From assembly GCA_023333565.1 (NCBI GenBank), contig JAJKFH010002646.1:868001-932000 (forward strand): a stretch of DNA of 64,000 nt, read 5' to 3'. The stretch comes from Puffinus mauretanicus. Its lineage: Eukaryota > Chordata > Aves > Procellariiformes > Procellariidae. The notes beneath the pieces are model-generated. The model worked only from the letters and a program-made list of their open reading frames with translations. It did no database searches and was not told where the DNA came from. Of the stretch, positions 24,901 to 35,424 are shown piece after piece (position 1 is the stretch's first letter; every line of letters begins with the position of its first letter). Both the position numbers and the translations under genes were made by a program.

Positions 24901-25145
24901 CAAAAAATTAATAATGTCTAAAAAAACTGAAAGAGCAAACACCTTTTTAAAAACCTGTTATCACAGAAAATATATATATAAACCAGGGCTGAAATGATCT
25001 CTCTCACTTTATATTTATAATGGGGAGTAAATATCAGGAAAGGAGTCACACTGTGTGCACAAATAACACTGACACAAGAACAGATGACTATAGGAAGTTC
25101 ATTAACATTTCAGATTGAAAATTAAGCATTCAAGAAATTAAATTC
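21960..25145. other. AT-rich non-coding DNA
   Basis: No gene or transposon recognised. It contains a 19-base-period tandem duplication at 22241-22272, (TA)n tracts near 24035-24048 and 24970-24982, and short featureless frames. Confidence 0.55.
22241..22272. repeat. Short tandem duplication, period 19
   Basis: AAATATTACCTTT occurs at 22241 and 22260, two adjacent copies of a 19-base unit. A minor slippage-type duplication. Confidence 0.65.
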
Positions 25146-25149
25146 ATAA

Positions 25150-25345
25150 AATCACAGAATCATGTAAGTTGGAAGAGACCTCCGGAGATCATCTAGTCCA
25201 AACCCCTGCTCAAAGGGGTCCAGTTAAACCAGGTTGCTTAGGTCCATGTACAGTCAGGTTTTGAATAGCCCCAAGGCTGGAAACTCCACAGCCTTTCTTG
25301 GCAACCTGGTCCAATGCTTGGTCACACTCATGTTCTGGAAGAGCC
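25150..25345 (-). mobile_element. CR1 LINE 3'-end fragment
   Basis: Reading the minus strand, this ends in the CR1 3' UTR: TGATTCTGTGATTTT at the left edge is a worn form of the terminal octamer repeat. Inside it, the + strand text GGAAGAGACCTCCGGAGATC followed by CATCTAGTCCAA is the widely conserved avian CR1 3' UTR. It breaks off about 200 bases upstream with no coding region, the usual extreme 5' truncation of CR1. Clear divergence suggests a moderately old copy. Confidence 0.85.
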
Positions 25346-25499
25346 ATTCAAATGTGAGTGATTGTGTGGCAATTAAGACTGACAATTAGCATACGTAGTC
25401 TCAAGAGAGTGTTGATATATTTGTAAACAGGACCAAATGTCCATGGATTAATGTTCAGAATATACCACCTGACCCTGCATCCTATATATCTTTGAAAGA

Positions 25500-26530
25500 A
25501 GGCCCTCTAAAAGCTTTGTTCATGAAGATATTAATGATATACTCCAAACACAGGCAAGAATGACATGCTGTCTTTGAGATCAAAGAATTACTGACTTCAG
25601 TAAGCCTATAGATGCTCACTTCTAAAAACTTATAGATTAAGGAGAATGTACTAGATGGATAGAGAAAAATAAATGTGGTACAGATTTCCAGAAAAGAAAA
25701 GATTGATACTGACAACTATGATGCCATAAATATTATTTGAATGCCTTGTAAAGCAATGAAATACATATTCCATCATTAATGGCTGTGATAAGAAAGCCAT
25801 GAACAGTAGGCAGTGAGGCTTTAGAAGAACTGTATCTCATCAGTCAAACTTCATTGCTTGTTTTGATGCAATTACAAAATTAATGGGCAATGGGAATGAA
25901 GTAGATCATATATATTTGATTCTAGTGAAGCATTTGATATGGCATCTGAGGAATTTTCAGTTTTAAAATTTGATTCAGTACTGCCTTCAATAAGATCATG
26001 ACCATGCAGGCTGTAAACTGCCTAAATGAGTACAAAAAACATAAATAATAAACAGCAACATATTAAGAGGAGGAATCTAAAAGAGTTGGCATTTGTTAGC
26101 AAGAGTTGGCAAGAGTTAGATTTGTTTAATGTCTATATTAGTAAGCTGAAAGAAAAAGTAAAGAGCGCACTAATGAAATCTGTAGGTAGTATTAAATTGG
26201 AAGGAGTATGCACATGATTAAAGAAAAAGATAAAGTGGAATTTGAGAAATTACAGACATAGTGAAACTGGAAAATGCTATTCATCTTAGAAATATGAAAG
26301 CCTGTTCACCTTGAGGAAATAATCTGAAACACTGGTATGTTGTAAGATACTGGTATTTGTAAGACACAAGAAAGCAGGTAAGTTCAGAAGATTCCATGAT
26401 GTATTACCATTGGTACATATAAAAGTGATTTTACAGGACAGTAACAATAGTTTCTGCATATGTGCATGAAACAAGTTTCAATTCAGGTGATGGAACTAGG
26501 CTGCAAGAAATATTGCAAAACTAGATGCAT
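25500..26530 (+). mobile_element. Ancient CR1-type LINE fossil (reverse-transcriptase region)
   Basis: The + strand preserves CR1 reverse-transcriptase motifs in order. At about 25900-25945 the translation resembles the catalytic segment VDxIYLDFSKAFD (here with the second Asp degraded). At about 26124-26210 a 63-codon frame (26026-26217) contains VYISKLKEKVKSALMKS, a worn form of the IFINDLDxGIESTLxKFADD segment, followed by a KLEGV equivalent of KLGGV. The FADD catalytic aspartates are gone and several frameshifts separate the pieces, so the copy is dead. Outer boundaries are approximate. Confidence 0.65.
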
Positions 26531-26539
26531 TCAGAGGAA

Positions 26540-27560
26540 AGGGTAAAGTAAATAAGGAGGCCAAGGGGAACAATGTGCAAGCAGTGACTAAAACAGGACA
26601 GAGTTCAGCTGGTTCACTGAAAAGTCTTAAAATGAAAAGATGATAGAACATACTTAGGACAAACTTGCCACATTTTATGTATTTTCCAGTGATAAGAGCA
26701 TCCCTTGACTACATTGGATCCCTTGACTGGACATTGCCTAAGACATTTTATGATTATAGGGACCGTTCTTCCATTGTTCTTAGAAAACATGGGATCTCAA
26801 AAAGGAAGATTCAGGAAGAGCAGGTATGAATCAAGTACCAGTCTTGTGCTCTAATCAATAAAAATATCTTCCATCAGCAAGGGGAGTAAAATAAAAGAGA
26901 AATATCTTGTATGATATTAAGCAAAACAAGACTTTTTAAAAAATAAAAATTAAAAAAAAAGGAAAAGAAAAGGGCAAATGCTCCATTACAGCAAACTGTA
27001 GTTCCTGCTCGGTCCCTAGGAAAAGTCCTTTCTAAAAAGTCACCTCAGAGTCTTAACTGTGTGTCTGCTCCTCCTCTTTTCAAGAGTCTGTAAATACCTA
27101 ATCTTGTTTCAGGCTGCCTGCTAGCTGAGCTCTCACACTGTCTGTCACACCTTAGAAGATGTTTTAGCTGTGTATGCCTAAATGCTGCTGGGCAATAAGT
27201 GATCATCCCTCTCTTCAGAGACTCTCTTGCCATCTTGATTGCTAGGACAAAACAAACAGTCACATTTCTGTCAATTGACCTGCCCCATTCTCATAAAGAA
27301 ACACAGCATATAATAAGCTGCAAATAAATAAAAATGAAACAAGGTCCATCCATCAAAATGGCGAGCCTATTCTCACCTGCATTTTCTACAATTATACTGT
27401 GTGACTGACTCAGAGGTATGCATTACCTTCAGCCAGCTACTTAGAATATTCCCTCTCCCCAGCAAGTACTACTAATATTCTGAAATTTAGTCTGTGGATA
27501 ATACCAGGAGGGAGCCTGTGGAAACTTCTCCAGTGTCCATTTCGGTATCTATAGTAACAC
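26540..27560. other. Non-coding DNA, nothing recognised
   Basis: AT-rich sequence with an A-rich stretch at about 26940-26960. No domain-bearing frame or transposon end. Confidence 0.55.
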
Positions 27561-27569
27561 TCAAAATCT

Positions 27570-28400
27570 TGTTGCAGGCAAAAGGGAACAAACATATGTA
27601 GAGCTAAGGGGGTTTTGTTAGTCTAATTGAAATCTTAACAGGCTAATCAAAAGATATATATATATCTATTGTTAGTTCAGTTACAATGCTACCAACAATC
27701 ACAAACCAAATTAATACAGAAAAGCTTCATTAATAATACAGGTTAAATTGTTATACAAAAGCTCCCTACTATCTTCCCCTTTTCTTTGGTATTGCACTCC
27801 CTGTACAGTATTCCGCTGGGTCCTAAGCTGATGGTGTCTATCTTCCTCAGGCAGAATAGGGGAATGTGTTACAGTGAGACATCGGCATCCTGGGGCATCA
27901 ACAGGAAAAGTGCAATGTTCAGGGCAGGGGTTGCTGCCTCCTTGGTGTTGAGTATGCTTGGTTTTATTTTTATATACGTTTTAACACAGTCTGCTCACGT
28001 GCCTTTTCTTTTCTTTGGTTCCCAATCAATCAGTTTTCTGTTAGCTCCACAGCTGGTTCTACTTGATTTACAAGGTCACAAGCATGTAGTGACCACTGAT
28101 GGACTGTGATTTGTTGTGATTGTGATTTACGGTTGTATTAACTGCAGTTTGTGTTTGTGTGGGACCTCCGGTATTATCCTGTGTCTGCACTCTCCCACAT
28201 TGCATTTTAATCTGCAGACAGAAAGTTCAGTTCACACATAGAATAACTAGTTTTTACTGTAAACTAAAGCTAAACTAAAACACATTTAGGCTGCTATATA
28301 ATGGCTGTCACGACTGAAACAAATCAGTACGGGGAGACAAGTCCTGAGTCCGCACACTGTCAGGTCAACACAAACCTTGTGGCCTTTACTAGTAACGGCA
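27570..28400 (-). other. CpG-retaining segment, possible old LTR
   Basis: More CpGs than the flanks (about eleven seen in 27830-28430). Read on the minus strand it has a TATA-like GTATATAAAAATA at about 27968-27980, followed by moderately GC-rich, then AT-rich sequence, an arrangement reminiscent of U3-R-U5. However, I could not find convincing TG...CA ends or a target duplication, and a second TATA-like word lies on the + strand near 28294. A 107-codon + strand frame (27786-28109) shows one hydrophobic stretch but no family resemblance. Confidence 0.25.
27654..27666. repeat. (TA)n microsatellite
   Basis: A short perfect TA run, AT-rich on both sides. Confidence 0.8.
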
Positions 28401-28409
28401 TATTTACTA

Positions 28410-31147
28410 AAAAATATCATCGCCATAAAAGACTATGCCTTCCATGCTTCAGCCTAACACACTGCATCCAGGGTTACCAGGCAGATATTGCTTGTTTGCT
28501 CTGCCTGACACACTAAATGGCAGCACTTCTTGGGGAGCTTTCTTAGCTTTGCATAAGATGTAGTAACTGATGTTATGCTGTCACTAAGTTCCATAAATAT
28601 ATCTACTTTATAAAAAAAAAAAGTGCTTTGTAAAAGTGCTTTATAAACTCCACATCATAAAGAACAGTAAGCTGCCGCTTTATTAAAGAAAAGACACTAA
28701 AGGCAAAAGAGAAATTGAAACATTACTGGAATGTGAGTGTAGAGATGTTTCTATCCATCTTAGTCAGTCAGTCTAATGCTAGTATCTAAAAGGAAAACAA
28801 CTTTCATGAACTCTGAAGACAACCATGTTTTCTCATCTGACACTCCTAAGTATCATTTATGACCTGGCTCTTCACCTCTTTCTTTCAGTCATATGTACAA
28901 TCTAGTGGACTAGTGGATTCTTAAAATACAAATTGTGAGTTTCAAAAATGAAAGAGGAAGATAAATGGCCAATATGCCACCTCATTCTTGTCCATCATAC
29001 ATCTATGAAATTTGGTTATATTAGCTATAGTTTAATTGCCAGCTCCACCATGGTCAAAAGGATTATTTCAAGAATGTTTTTATTTCTGTGTTTTTTCTCG
29101 TTTAACACTATATTGCATATTCATCTTCCTTGTTAGTCTTGTAATTATTGAATTACAGTTGCAAGTGGCAATAGCTAGGAATCTTTTAATGTATGAGTGC
29201 AAGTGATCATTGTCATCTTTTCACAGGACAATGGGCTTTAGGATAATAAACAGATATGGTTCCATGTAAATTTTAAATAGAGAAAAATATTCTGCTTTTA
29301 ATTTTAAGTTAAAAAAAAACGAAAACATTTTTTCAAAGGTAAACATGACTGAGGGAAGCCCATTGGTGAAAATTATTAAAGTGGACAGATTGCAACCAAA
29401 AAGACCAAAAAAAAAAGACAAATACTTAAATACCTTGTTGTAATGAAGAGGCCCTAAGAATCTTCATTTCCTCCCACTATACACTAACTTTTCTTCCTCC
29501 AAGCCAAGCACGGTGTGCCTAGCAGCCCTCTTTCTAGCTATAAGTGGTTGAGTTACATGGGAAGCCAACATCACTGCAGTTCAGTTAGATCCTTATCTTC
29601 GGGGACTTGCTTAGTCAAAATTCAATGGAACTGAATCAGTCCTTTGATTAATAGATTCAACACAAATGGAAAACCCATATTGCCTCTTTCACTTCCTTAG
29701 AACACTCCTAGAAGTGTTCTCCTAGGAGGATGTTGTAAAATTACTTTTCTTTCTTGTTCTACATGCTTAATGCTTCTAGCTATCAGATACTGGAGTGTAA
29801 TAATGAAGCATCCAACAGAGCACTGGACTTGTTGAGCATCTCAATATAATTGAAAGAAGTAGAGTTATTGATAATAAAAAAGTAAAATCTTACACACAAA
29901 GAACAAAAAAAGCAGTTAGTTTATTTTTAATCCATATCAGTAAAAGAAAAATACAGAATCATTTGTCTCTCCATTTCAAGAGACAGTCTTCCAAAACTGT
30001 TGAAACCACCAAGGAAACATAAAAAAATATTATTTTCTTTTTTGTCATAAACCATTTTTGGTGCTGCTGTAGAGAATGACATAAATTTAATACCTTTCTC
30101 CCAAAGCTTGTTTGAAGACATTATTGTATTTCTTTTGCTTCTGAACTGTTGTTCTGAAAATACTTTGAAGGAGATGAAGAACACACAACCACCTTCAGAA
30201 TGAATCAGTTGCTTTCACTGCTGAGGAGAGTGGCGTATTATGTATAACATGTTGTAGGTAAATAACAACTGGTATAATGCACACAGTTTGGAATGCACAC
30301 AGTTTTGGAATAAACTGTATAGTTTGAAATCCAAGTGAAAGATTTACTAAAGAAAAATGATTCCGCATATTTTTGCATCACGTGCCCTTCCTGACTGTTC
30401 TAGTCTTTATTTGAGAGCCACTACCATCATTGCCCTTACCCTTGCATGATCGTCAAATAAACCACGATATCAGAATAATGTTTTATAATTCTCTTCTATG
30501 GCATGCATCAGCATTCAAAATACCAACTCATAGTGAATCAAGCCTAAGATCACAACAATGCAATGTTTTTCACTGTTGTGCAAAAATGCTTTCAAACCGC
30601 AGTATATGTGTATGTGCTTGTGTACATGTGCATATTTCTAAATAAGGTGAACAAATATTATAGTACTTGTGGCAGGCAATTCAGTCCTCAGAAACAGGGA
30701 GCGAAAAAAGTCAGAGAAGTAGGTAAGTAAGTTGAAGAACATCAGTGAACAGACTATATTCCAATGTAACAGTCTTAGGGTCATTAAGGAAGAAGAAAAT
30801 CCTGCAGCCTGTGGGGTTAAAGATAATATGGTCCCATAGAAGGTCTCCCATGGAGGATGCTTAGACTAAGGAAGGCCTATATATTCTTGCACTCTGTGTA
30901 CTCCATACTGATGAGAATACGTAGGCTGTAAAATTAGGTTATCAGATAATCTATATCAGTGACATAGACAGTTGGTTTGAGTTTCCAGTGGGGATAGTAT
31001 AGCTGACTTCTGTACTAGATGAAAATGTGCTGGAGCATCCAAAGCATTTAGACATCATCTTCACAAGGAACTAATCACTGTAATGAGTATGATGTATATG
31101 GATAATGGACATAAAAAAGAGTAAAAGACAAGACCCAAAAGTAAAAT
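28410..31147. other. AT-rich non-coding DNA
   Basis: No gene or transposon recognised. It holds A-runs (28612-28622, 29407-29416), a 14-base-period duplication at about 28621-28643, a perfect 7-base-arm hairpin at 29700-29719 (GAACACT/AGTGTTC) and a tandem duplication at 30276-30308. The minus frame 29927-30184 (85 codons) has no domain. Confidence 0.55.
30276..30308. repeat. Short tandem duplication, period 16-17
   Basis: AATGCACACAGTTTGG is followed directly by AATGCACACAGTTTTGG. The two copies differ by one extra T, indicating a recent local duplication. Confidence 0.8.
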
Positions 31148-31152
31148 GTTAA
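31148..31152. repeat. Target-site duplication, left copy
   Basis: GTTAA directly abuts the left end of the solo LTR and is repeated exactly at its right end. A 5-base duplication is typical of ERVL-like and many other vertebrate retroviral integrations. Confidence 0.9.
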
Positions 31153-31281
31153 TGTTATGATTTAACCCCAGCCAGCAACTAAACACCATGCAGCCGCTCG
31201 CTCACCCCCCTCCTCCGGTAGGATGGGGGAGAGAATTGGGAGGGCACAAGTAGGAAAACTCACAGGTTGATATAAAAACAG

Positions 31282-31287
31282 TTTAAT
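31282..31287 (-). promoter_or_regulatory. LTR polyadenylation signal (ATTAAA)
   Basis: ATTAAA on the minus strand, about 145 bases downstream of the TATA box and in the AT-rich second half of the LTR, where R/U5 signals lie. Assigned by position and consensus only. Confidence 0.45.
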
Positions 31288-31430
31288 AATGGAAATAAAA
31301 CAAAGTAGAACAGTAATAATAGCAATGATAACAACAACAATAACAGAATGTACAAAGCAGGCGATGCACAATGCAACTGCTCACCACTCGCGGACCGTAT
31401 GTTGTGAACGGGGAGAGCCCCCCACCCCAG

Positions 31431-31438
31431 TTTTTATA
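31431..31438 (-). promoter_or_regulatory. LTR TATA box
   Basis: TATAAAAA on the minus strand, within the expected U3 promoter. Transcription would start roughly 25-30 bases downstream, near 31400-31408. Confidence 0.7.
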
Positions 31439-31471
31439 CTAAGCATGACATCACATGGTATAGAATACCCC

Positions 31472-31476
31472 ATTGG
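31472..31476 (-). promoter_or_regulatory. LTR CCAAT box
   Basis: CCAAT on the minus strand (within GGCCAATGGGG), about 35 bases upstream of the TATA box. Confidence 0.6.
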
Positions 31477-31490
31477 CCAGCTGGGTCAAC

Positions 31491-31497
31491 CGCCCCC
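31491..31497 (-). promoter_or_regulatory. LTR GC-box (Sp1-like)
   Basis: GGGGGCG on the minus strand, just upstream of the CCAAT box, completing a GC-box, CCAAT, TATA order. Confidence 0.5.
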
Positions 31498-31695
31498 GCT
31501 ATGTTCCCCCCCCCAGCTTCCCCTGCACTTGGCAGAGCATGGGAGGCCGAAAAGTCCCCAGTGCAAGCACCACCCAGCAACAACAGAAGCATCAATGGTC
31601 CATCAACGCTCCTCTCAAACCAAACCCAATACACAGCACACACACGTCCAGTTACTGGGAAGAAAGTTAAGTCTGTCCCAGCTGGAACCAGGACA

Positions 31696-31700
31696 GTTAA
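31696..31700. repeat. Target-site duplication, right copy
   Basis: GTTAA immediately after the LTR, identical to 31148-31152. Confidence 0.9.
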
Positions 31701-32390
31701 CCAAACCTAGGCTGAAGATGAGAATTTCCTTTGTAAGAAAGTTTGAAATGTTCCCAGTTTCATTCACATGATGTAGGAAACAATATCACATGTAGGGAAT
31801 CATCCACATTTGCTGTAGGATGATTTAGGAACTGGGAAAACATTTAGACTGAACCCATCCAAAGGACATGGACTTCACCGAAATCAGAATAGAATACACT
31901 TCAAATTCAAACATTATAGGGAAGGTTAAAATGTAGGGAAGATTGTCAGGTATAGAACAGAATATATTTAATAACGACACATATCTGAAAAGTGAAGTTA
32001 AAGCTTTCTATCCTAGAAAAAAGAATAACAGTGAAGAACTACCCAAACAAATGTAATCCCAAGAAGAAGATTAAATGAAATAGGTAGTAAAACAACACCA
32101 GAGGTATCAGTGATTCTATACATATGTTGGAAGTCTAAAAAGTAAGATGCAAGAAATTATTCACAAGTTTCTGTATAATAAATATGTCAGAAATTTGATG
32201 AGTGAAAGATAATTAGTGAGGTAATGTAATAGTGGGGTTCACTATACCTTAAAATGTAGCATAGAGTGAGTTAAGTTTGCTGGGCTTGAATAGAAAGAAT
32301 GCAATATTAATGTCATGTCATCAATTAACCAAACGAAATGGTGGCAGTAACTTTGGAGCACTATGAATAACTAGAAATACTGCAAAGGCA
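31701..32390. other. AT-rich non-coding DNA, possibly decayed CR1 upstream sequence
   Basis: No clear motif. It lies just 5' of the recognisable ancient CR1 3' end on the same strand, so part may be the further-decayed coding region of that element, but I could not match any reverse-transcriptase motif. Confidence 0.4.
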
Positions 32391-32394
32391 GAAA

Positions 32395-32778
32395 ACATAA
32401 CAATAATGGAAGATGAGGAGGCACTTAATGAAATTATCAGGTAAGAGGTTTAAAATAAACAAAGCACTTTTTCACTTACTATGTAATTAAATTGTGGAGC
32501 TGAATGTGCTGGATGTTCTGGAAGCCAAAAATCTAAATGAATTCCAAAATCTCTTAGGCATGTTCACTGATGACAGGTCTATAAATGCTATTAAGTACAT
32601 TGGTCCAAATGCAATCTCCAGGTCAGGAAGTCCCTAAATCCCTGACACCTCAAAGGATATCCAGAGATATATCACTGTAGGCTTGCCTTGTTCCTGTGCT
32701 CTTTTCCACGTCAGAGACAATGCTGAGCTAAATCAGACTTTTTTCTGCTCCACTGTGGTAGTGTTATGTTCTTACAAG
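32395..32778 (+). mobile_element. Ancient amniote-type CR1 LINE, 3' end
   Basis: The + strand follows the 3' coding end and 3' UTR of the older CR1 type shared by birds, turtles and crocodiles. AGGTTTAAAATAAACAAAGC is the conserved block near the ORF2 end, followed by AAATTGTGGAGCTGAATG and GACAGGTCTATAAATGCTAT. The 3' UTR then shows CAGAGACAATGCTGAGCTAA and ends GTTATGTTCTTAC, matching that type's ATGTTCTTA-like tail. Heavy divergence implies great age. Its orientation is opposite to the younger CR1 copies at 37 and 52 kb. Confidence 0.75.
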
Positions 32779-32779
32779 T

Positions 32780-35188
32780 GTTGTATAACATTCCTTCCAG
32801 AGTGATTCCTGTCTGCAGTATTTTATCTTTCTTCTTTCATTTCAAAATTACTTTGTCTTAATAACAAACAAACAAACAAGCAAGCAGCCCCTAGTGGGGG
32901 TTTTCCCACTATGGTAATAGTCACAAAGAACTTGTTCTTATTTAATCTTAATGACATGAAAGTATTGGTAAAAAAGTGATTCTTTGATCATTTAGTTATT
33001 GAGGGAAGTGGTAGTTTGATCTGGAGGGAGGGAAGCTGGTCTGCAAATTTTTTAACCATTTTACTCTGTCTGCACAACCAGTCTAGCAAGTGCCCGTTAT
33101 GTTCACACTGACAGCCAGTGAGGAAGATAAGTGTTGTTAGGTGTCCTCCATAGTTTTTCCAGCTTTGAAAAATGAGTGAGGCGAGTGCTCTGCCCCAGTA
33201 TTGTGCATCGTTCCAGCAAGAGAATAACTATCAAGCAGAAAAGATACTTTCTTAATCCTGATGATATATATATCCTAATAGTAGCTTCAGATCTCAGTTC
33301 ACTGGTATGCTCTGGCCGTGTTGCATTGTCTTAGCAATGGAGAACATCTGTAAGCCCAGCTGTGTTGTACAGTCAGATCTGTGCAAAGCAGGTGGAGTGA
33401 ATCTCATCTGGTTTGCCCCGAGTAGAGAAGCATTTTTAAACTGCTCAAGAGCAACTTCAGCTCTGTGAATTAAGATACTGCATTTGGCTCCAGACCACTG
33501 CAGTACAGCACTACACTTACTTCCACATGTCAGATCCAGGCAAAGTTGTTGGCCTTATGCTCAGGGATGCATGGAAACCACTCTGTTCTCTAAAGGTACC
33601 AAATGACCTCAAGAAGAGATCGCTCTAAATTTCATGTCCTCAAAGCATGTAACAGCAGCTGCACTCCTACTATGCAGTCCAATGCTTTTCAGGAATCGAC
33701 ACGTCTTAGAGTTGTCTCCAGAATGGAGAGCATGGTATGAAGTAGCCTAAGAAATGCCTAACTAGCTCGTCTGCTTACACCAGTGTGATTATTATACGGG
33801 GAAAGTAACTCTCATGCACAATGTTATGGGCAAGTAGGAGACTACATTCCATTCTGTTAAATTTGTCAGCACAGTTATACTAGATGTACATATCACTGGA
33901 GTTGCTTCAGCTGTAAATATTTCTTGATAGAGAATATGGTCAATTCCCTTGAAATCAGATTAGGTTTGGCTGACGCTGGTTTAAATTGTTCCAAAGTTAT
34001 CGAAGGCTAACATAAAATCAAGATAACTCATGTTGAATTCTGTCAATCTTAAAAATACACCTTCTAGTAAGAATTTATCAAAGCAAATATCTATTGAGGA
34101 ACGGATACCATATTTATTTAAAGCCTTTTTGATAACTAGATGAATGCAAAAAATAAGGGGGTAACAAATATAACTATTTGTTGCTGCAGAATTGTTTATA
34201 GCGTATTTCAGCAAAAGGATTTCCTTGGTGTCCCAAATACAAGGGAGCAGGCAGAATGCCTCTTACAACACTATTGTATTGCTGTGCTCTCCCTCAAACC
34301 TCCTTATGCAGGTTTCTAACTAGATGTTAGAACAGGGGCCTAATCAGTAGCTCCTGTAGAAGGAGATGACAAAGGTCTTCACTTTGCATAGGAGCAGGAA
34401 AATTGTTTCAGATTCATGATTTCTGTTAACTAGTTCTTCTGTAGCCCTGAATAGGAACATCACAGAGATCACATGTATACTTTCATTTCCATCCATTATC
34501 TGTCTGTTTTGTTTGGGTCACAGTGTGCTTATAACTAGTAAATTAAGTGCAGTCTCAAATGTAAGAGGACTACCGTAAACCTGTTCTGAGCACAGAATTA
34601 AAAACAGTCTGAATGCAAGAAAATTTGGATAAAGTGCTGCAGCAGTATCTATAACTAAAGACAGGTTACGTTCATATTTTTGCAGTCCAGCCAGCTTTCT
34701 ATTACAAAACAGCAAAACATGGAAGGATGAAATACAGCTTGTGTGAATTTGTCATTACAAGTTTGTATCTTTAGATATGGGTATGTTTAGACTGTGCTAT
34801 TTCCCCATGGACATAAAGTGGAATAGCTTACTCTTTTTGCCTTTGTGTGAAGGAAACCTTTGCCTCCTTCTGTAGAGTGTACATCACTGCCAGAAACTTG
34901 GATTCTGCTGCACTAAGTCTGGATTCTGCAGATTCCCAGAGCTGAAGAGCCACTTTTTGTTAATGGATTAAATTGCAGCCAGTCACAGTGGAATGATATC
35001 CAGTAACAGCTTTCTGAGAAATGCATCATAATGTTACATAGACATGTTGCAAAACTACCATGTATCAGTGCTAGTTTCACTCAGAAGTGTTGAACTGCAA
35101 TGTCAAGATATCAGTCCATGATTGTTGTTTCACTTTGTTTCACACAATCTTTCTCGCGGAGATGAAAGGTTCACAAATCTCTCCACGG
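32780..35188. other. Non-coding DNA, nothing recognised
   Basis: Contains a short CAAA repeat at 32864-32886 and otherwise unremarkable AT-rich sequence. Short frames (33981-34214 and 34518-34715, both minus) have no domain. Confidence 0.55.
32864..32886. repeat. (CAAA)n microsatellite
   Basis: Four to six CAAA/CAAG units, slightly imperfect at the right end. Confidence 0.8.
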
Positions 35189-35190
35189 TT

Positions 35191-35420
35191 AAAAAAAAAA
35201 AAAAAAAGAAAGAAAGAAAGAAAAAAAGAAAGAAAGAAAGAAAGGAAGGAAGGAAGAAAGAAAGAAAGGAAGGAAGGAAGGAAGGAAGAAAGAAAGAAAG
35301 AAAAAGAAAGAAAGAAGGAAGGAAGGAAGGAAAGAAGGAAAGAAGGAAAGAAGGAAAGAAGGAAAGAAGGAAAGAAAGAAAGAAAGAAAGAAAGAAAGAA
35401 AAAGAAAGAAAGAAAGAAAG
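35191..35420 (+). repeat. Long GAAA/GGAA polypurine microsatellite
   Basis: About 230 uninterrupted purines on the + strand: a run of 17 A, then interspersed GAAA and GGAA units in several alternating domains. It generates spurious Lys/Arg/Glu frames (+) and Ser/Phe/Leu frames (-) of 80-138 codons. The leading A17 may be the seed from which the tetranucleotide expanded. Homopurine tracts like this can form triplex (H-DNA) structures and are length-variable. Confidence 0.95.
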
Positions 35421-35424
35421 AGCA

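Larger units (their letters stand above)
31153..31695 (-). mobile_element. Solo LTR of an endogenous retrovirus, ERVL-like
   Basis: A 543-base element that begins TGTCCTGG and ends AATCATAACA on the minus strand, so it has canonical TG...CA ends, and it is flanked by a perfect 5-base duplication (GTTAA). The end resembles the GGGGTTAAACCACGACA-type terminus common in avian ERVL-like LTRs. A promoter layout is visible on the minus strand: GC-box, CCAAT box, TATA box, then an ATTAAA polyadenylation-type signal in the AT-rich half. No internal retroviral genes flank it, so recombination between two LTRs has removed the provirus body. Open frames inside it (31289-31771 + and others) are not genes. 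Clear ends and many CpGs suggest it is younger than most repeats here. Confidence 0.9.

Noticed and set aside
31289..31771. 160-codon open frame on the + strand
   Set aside because: It lies antisense across the solo LTR and runs past its right end; composition and position explain it.
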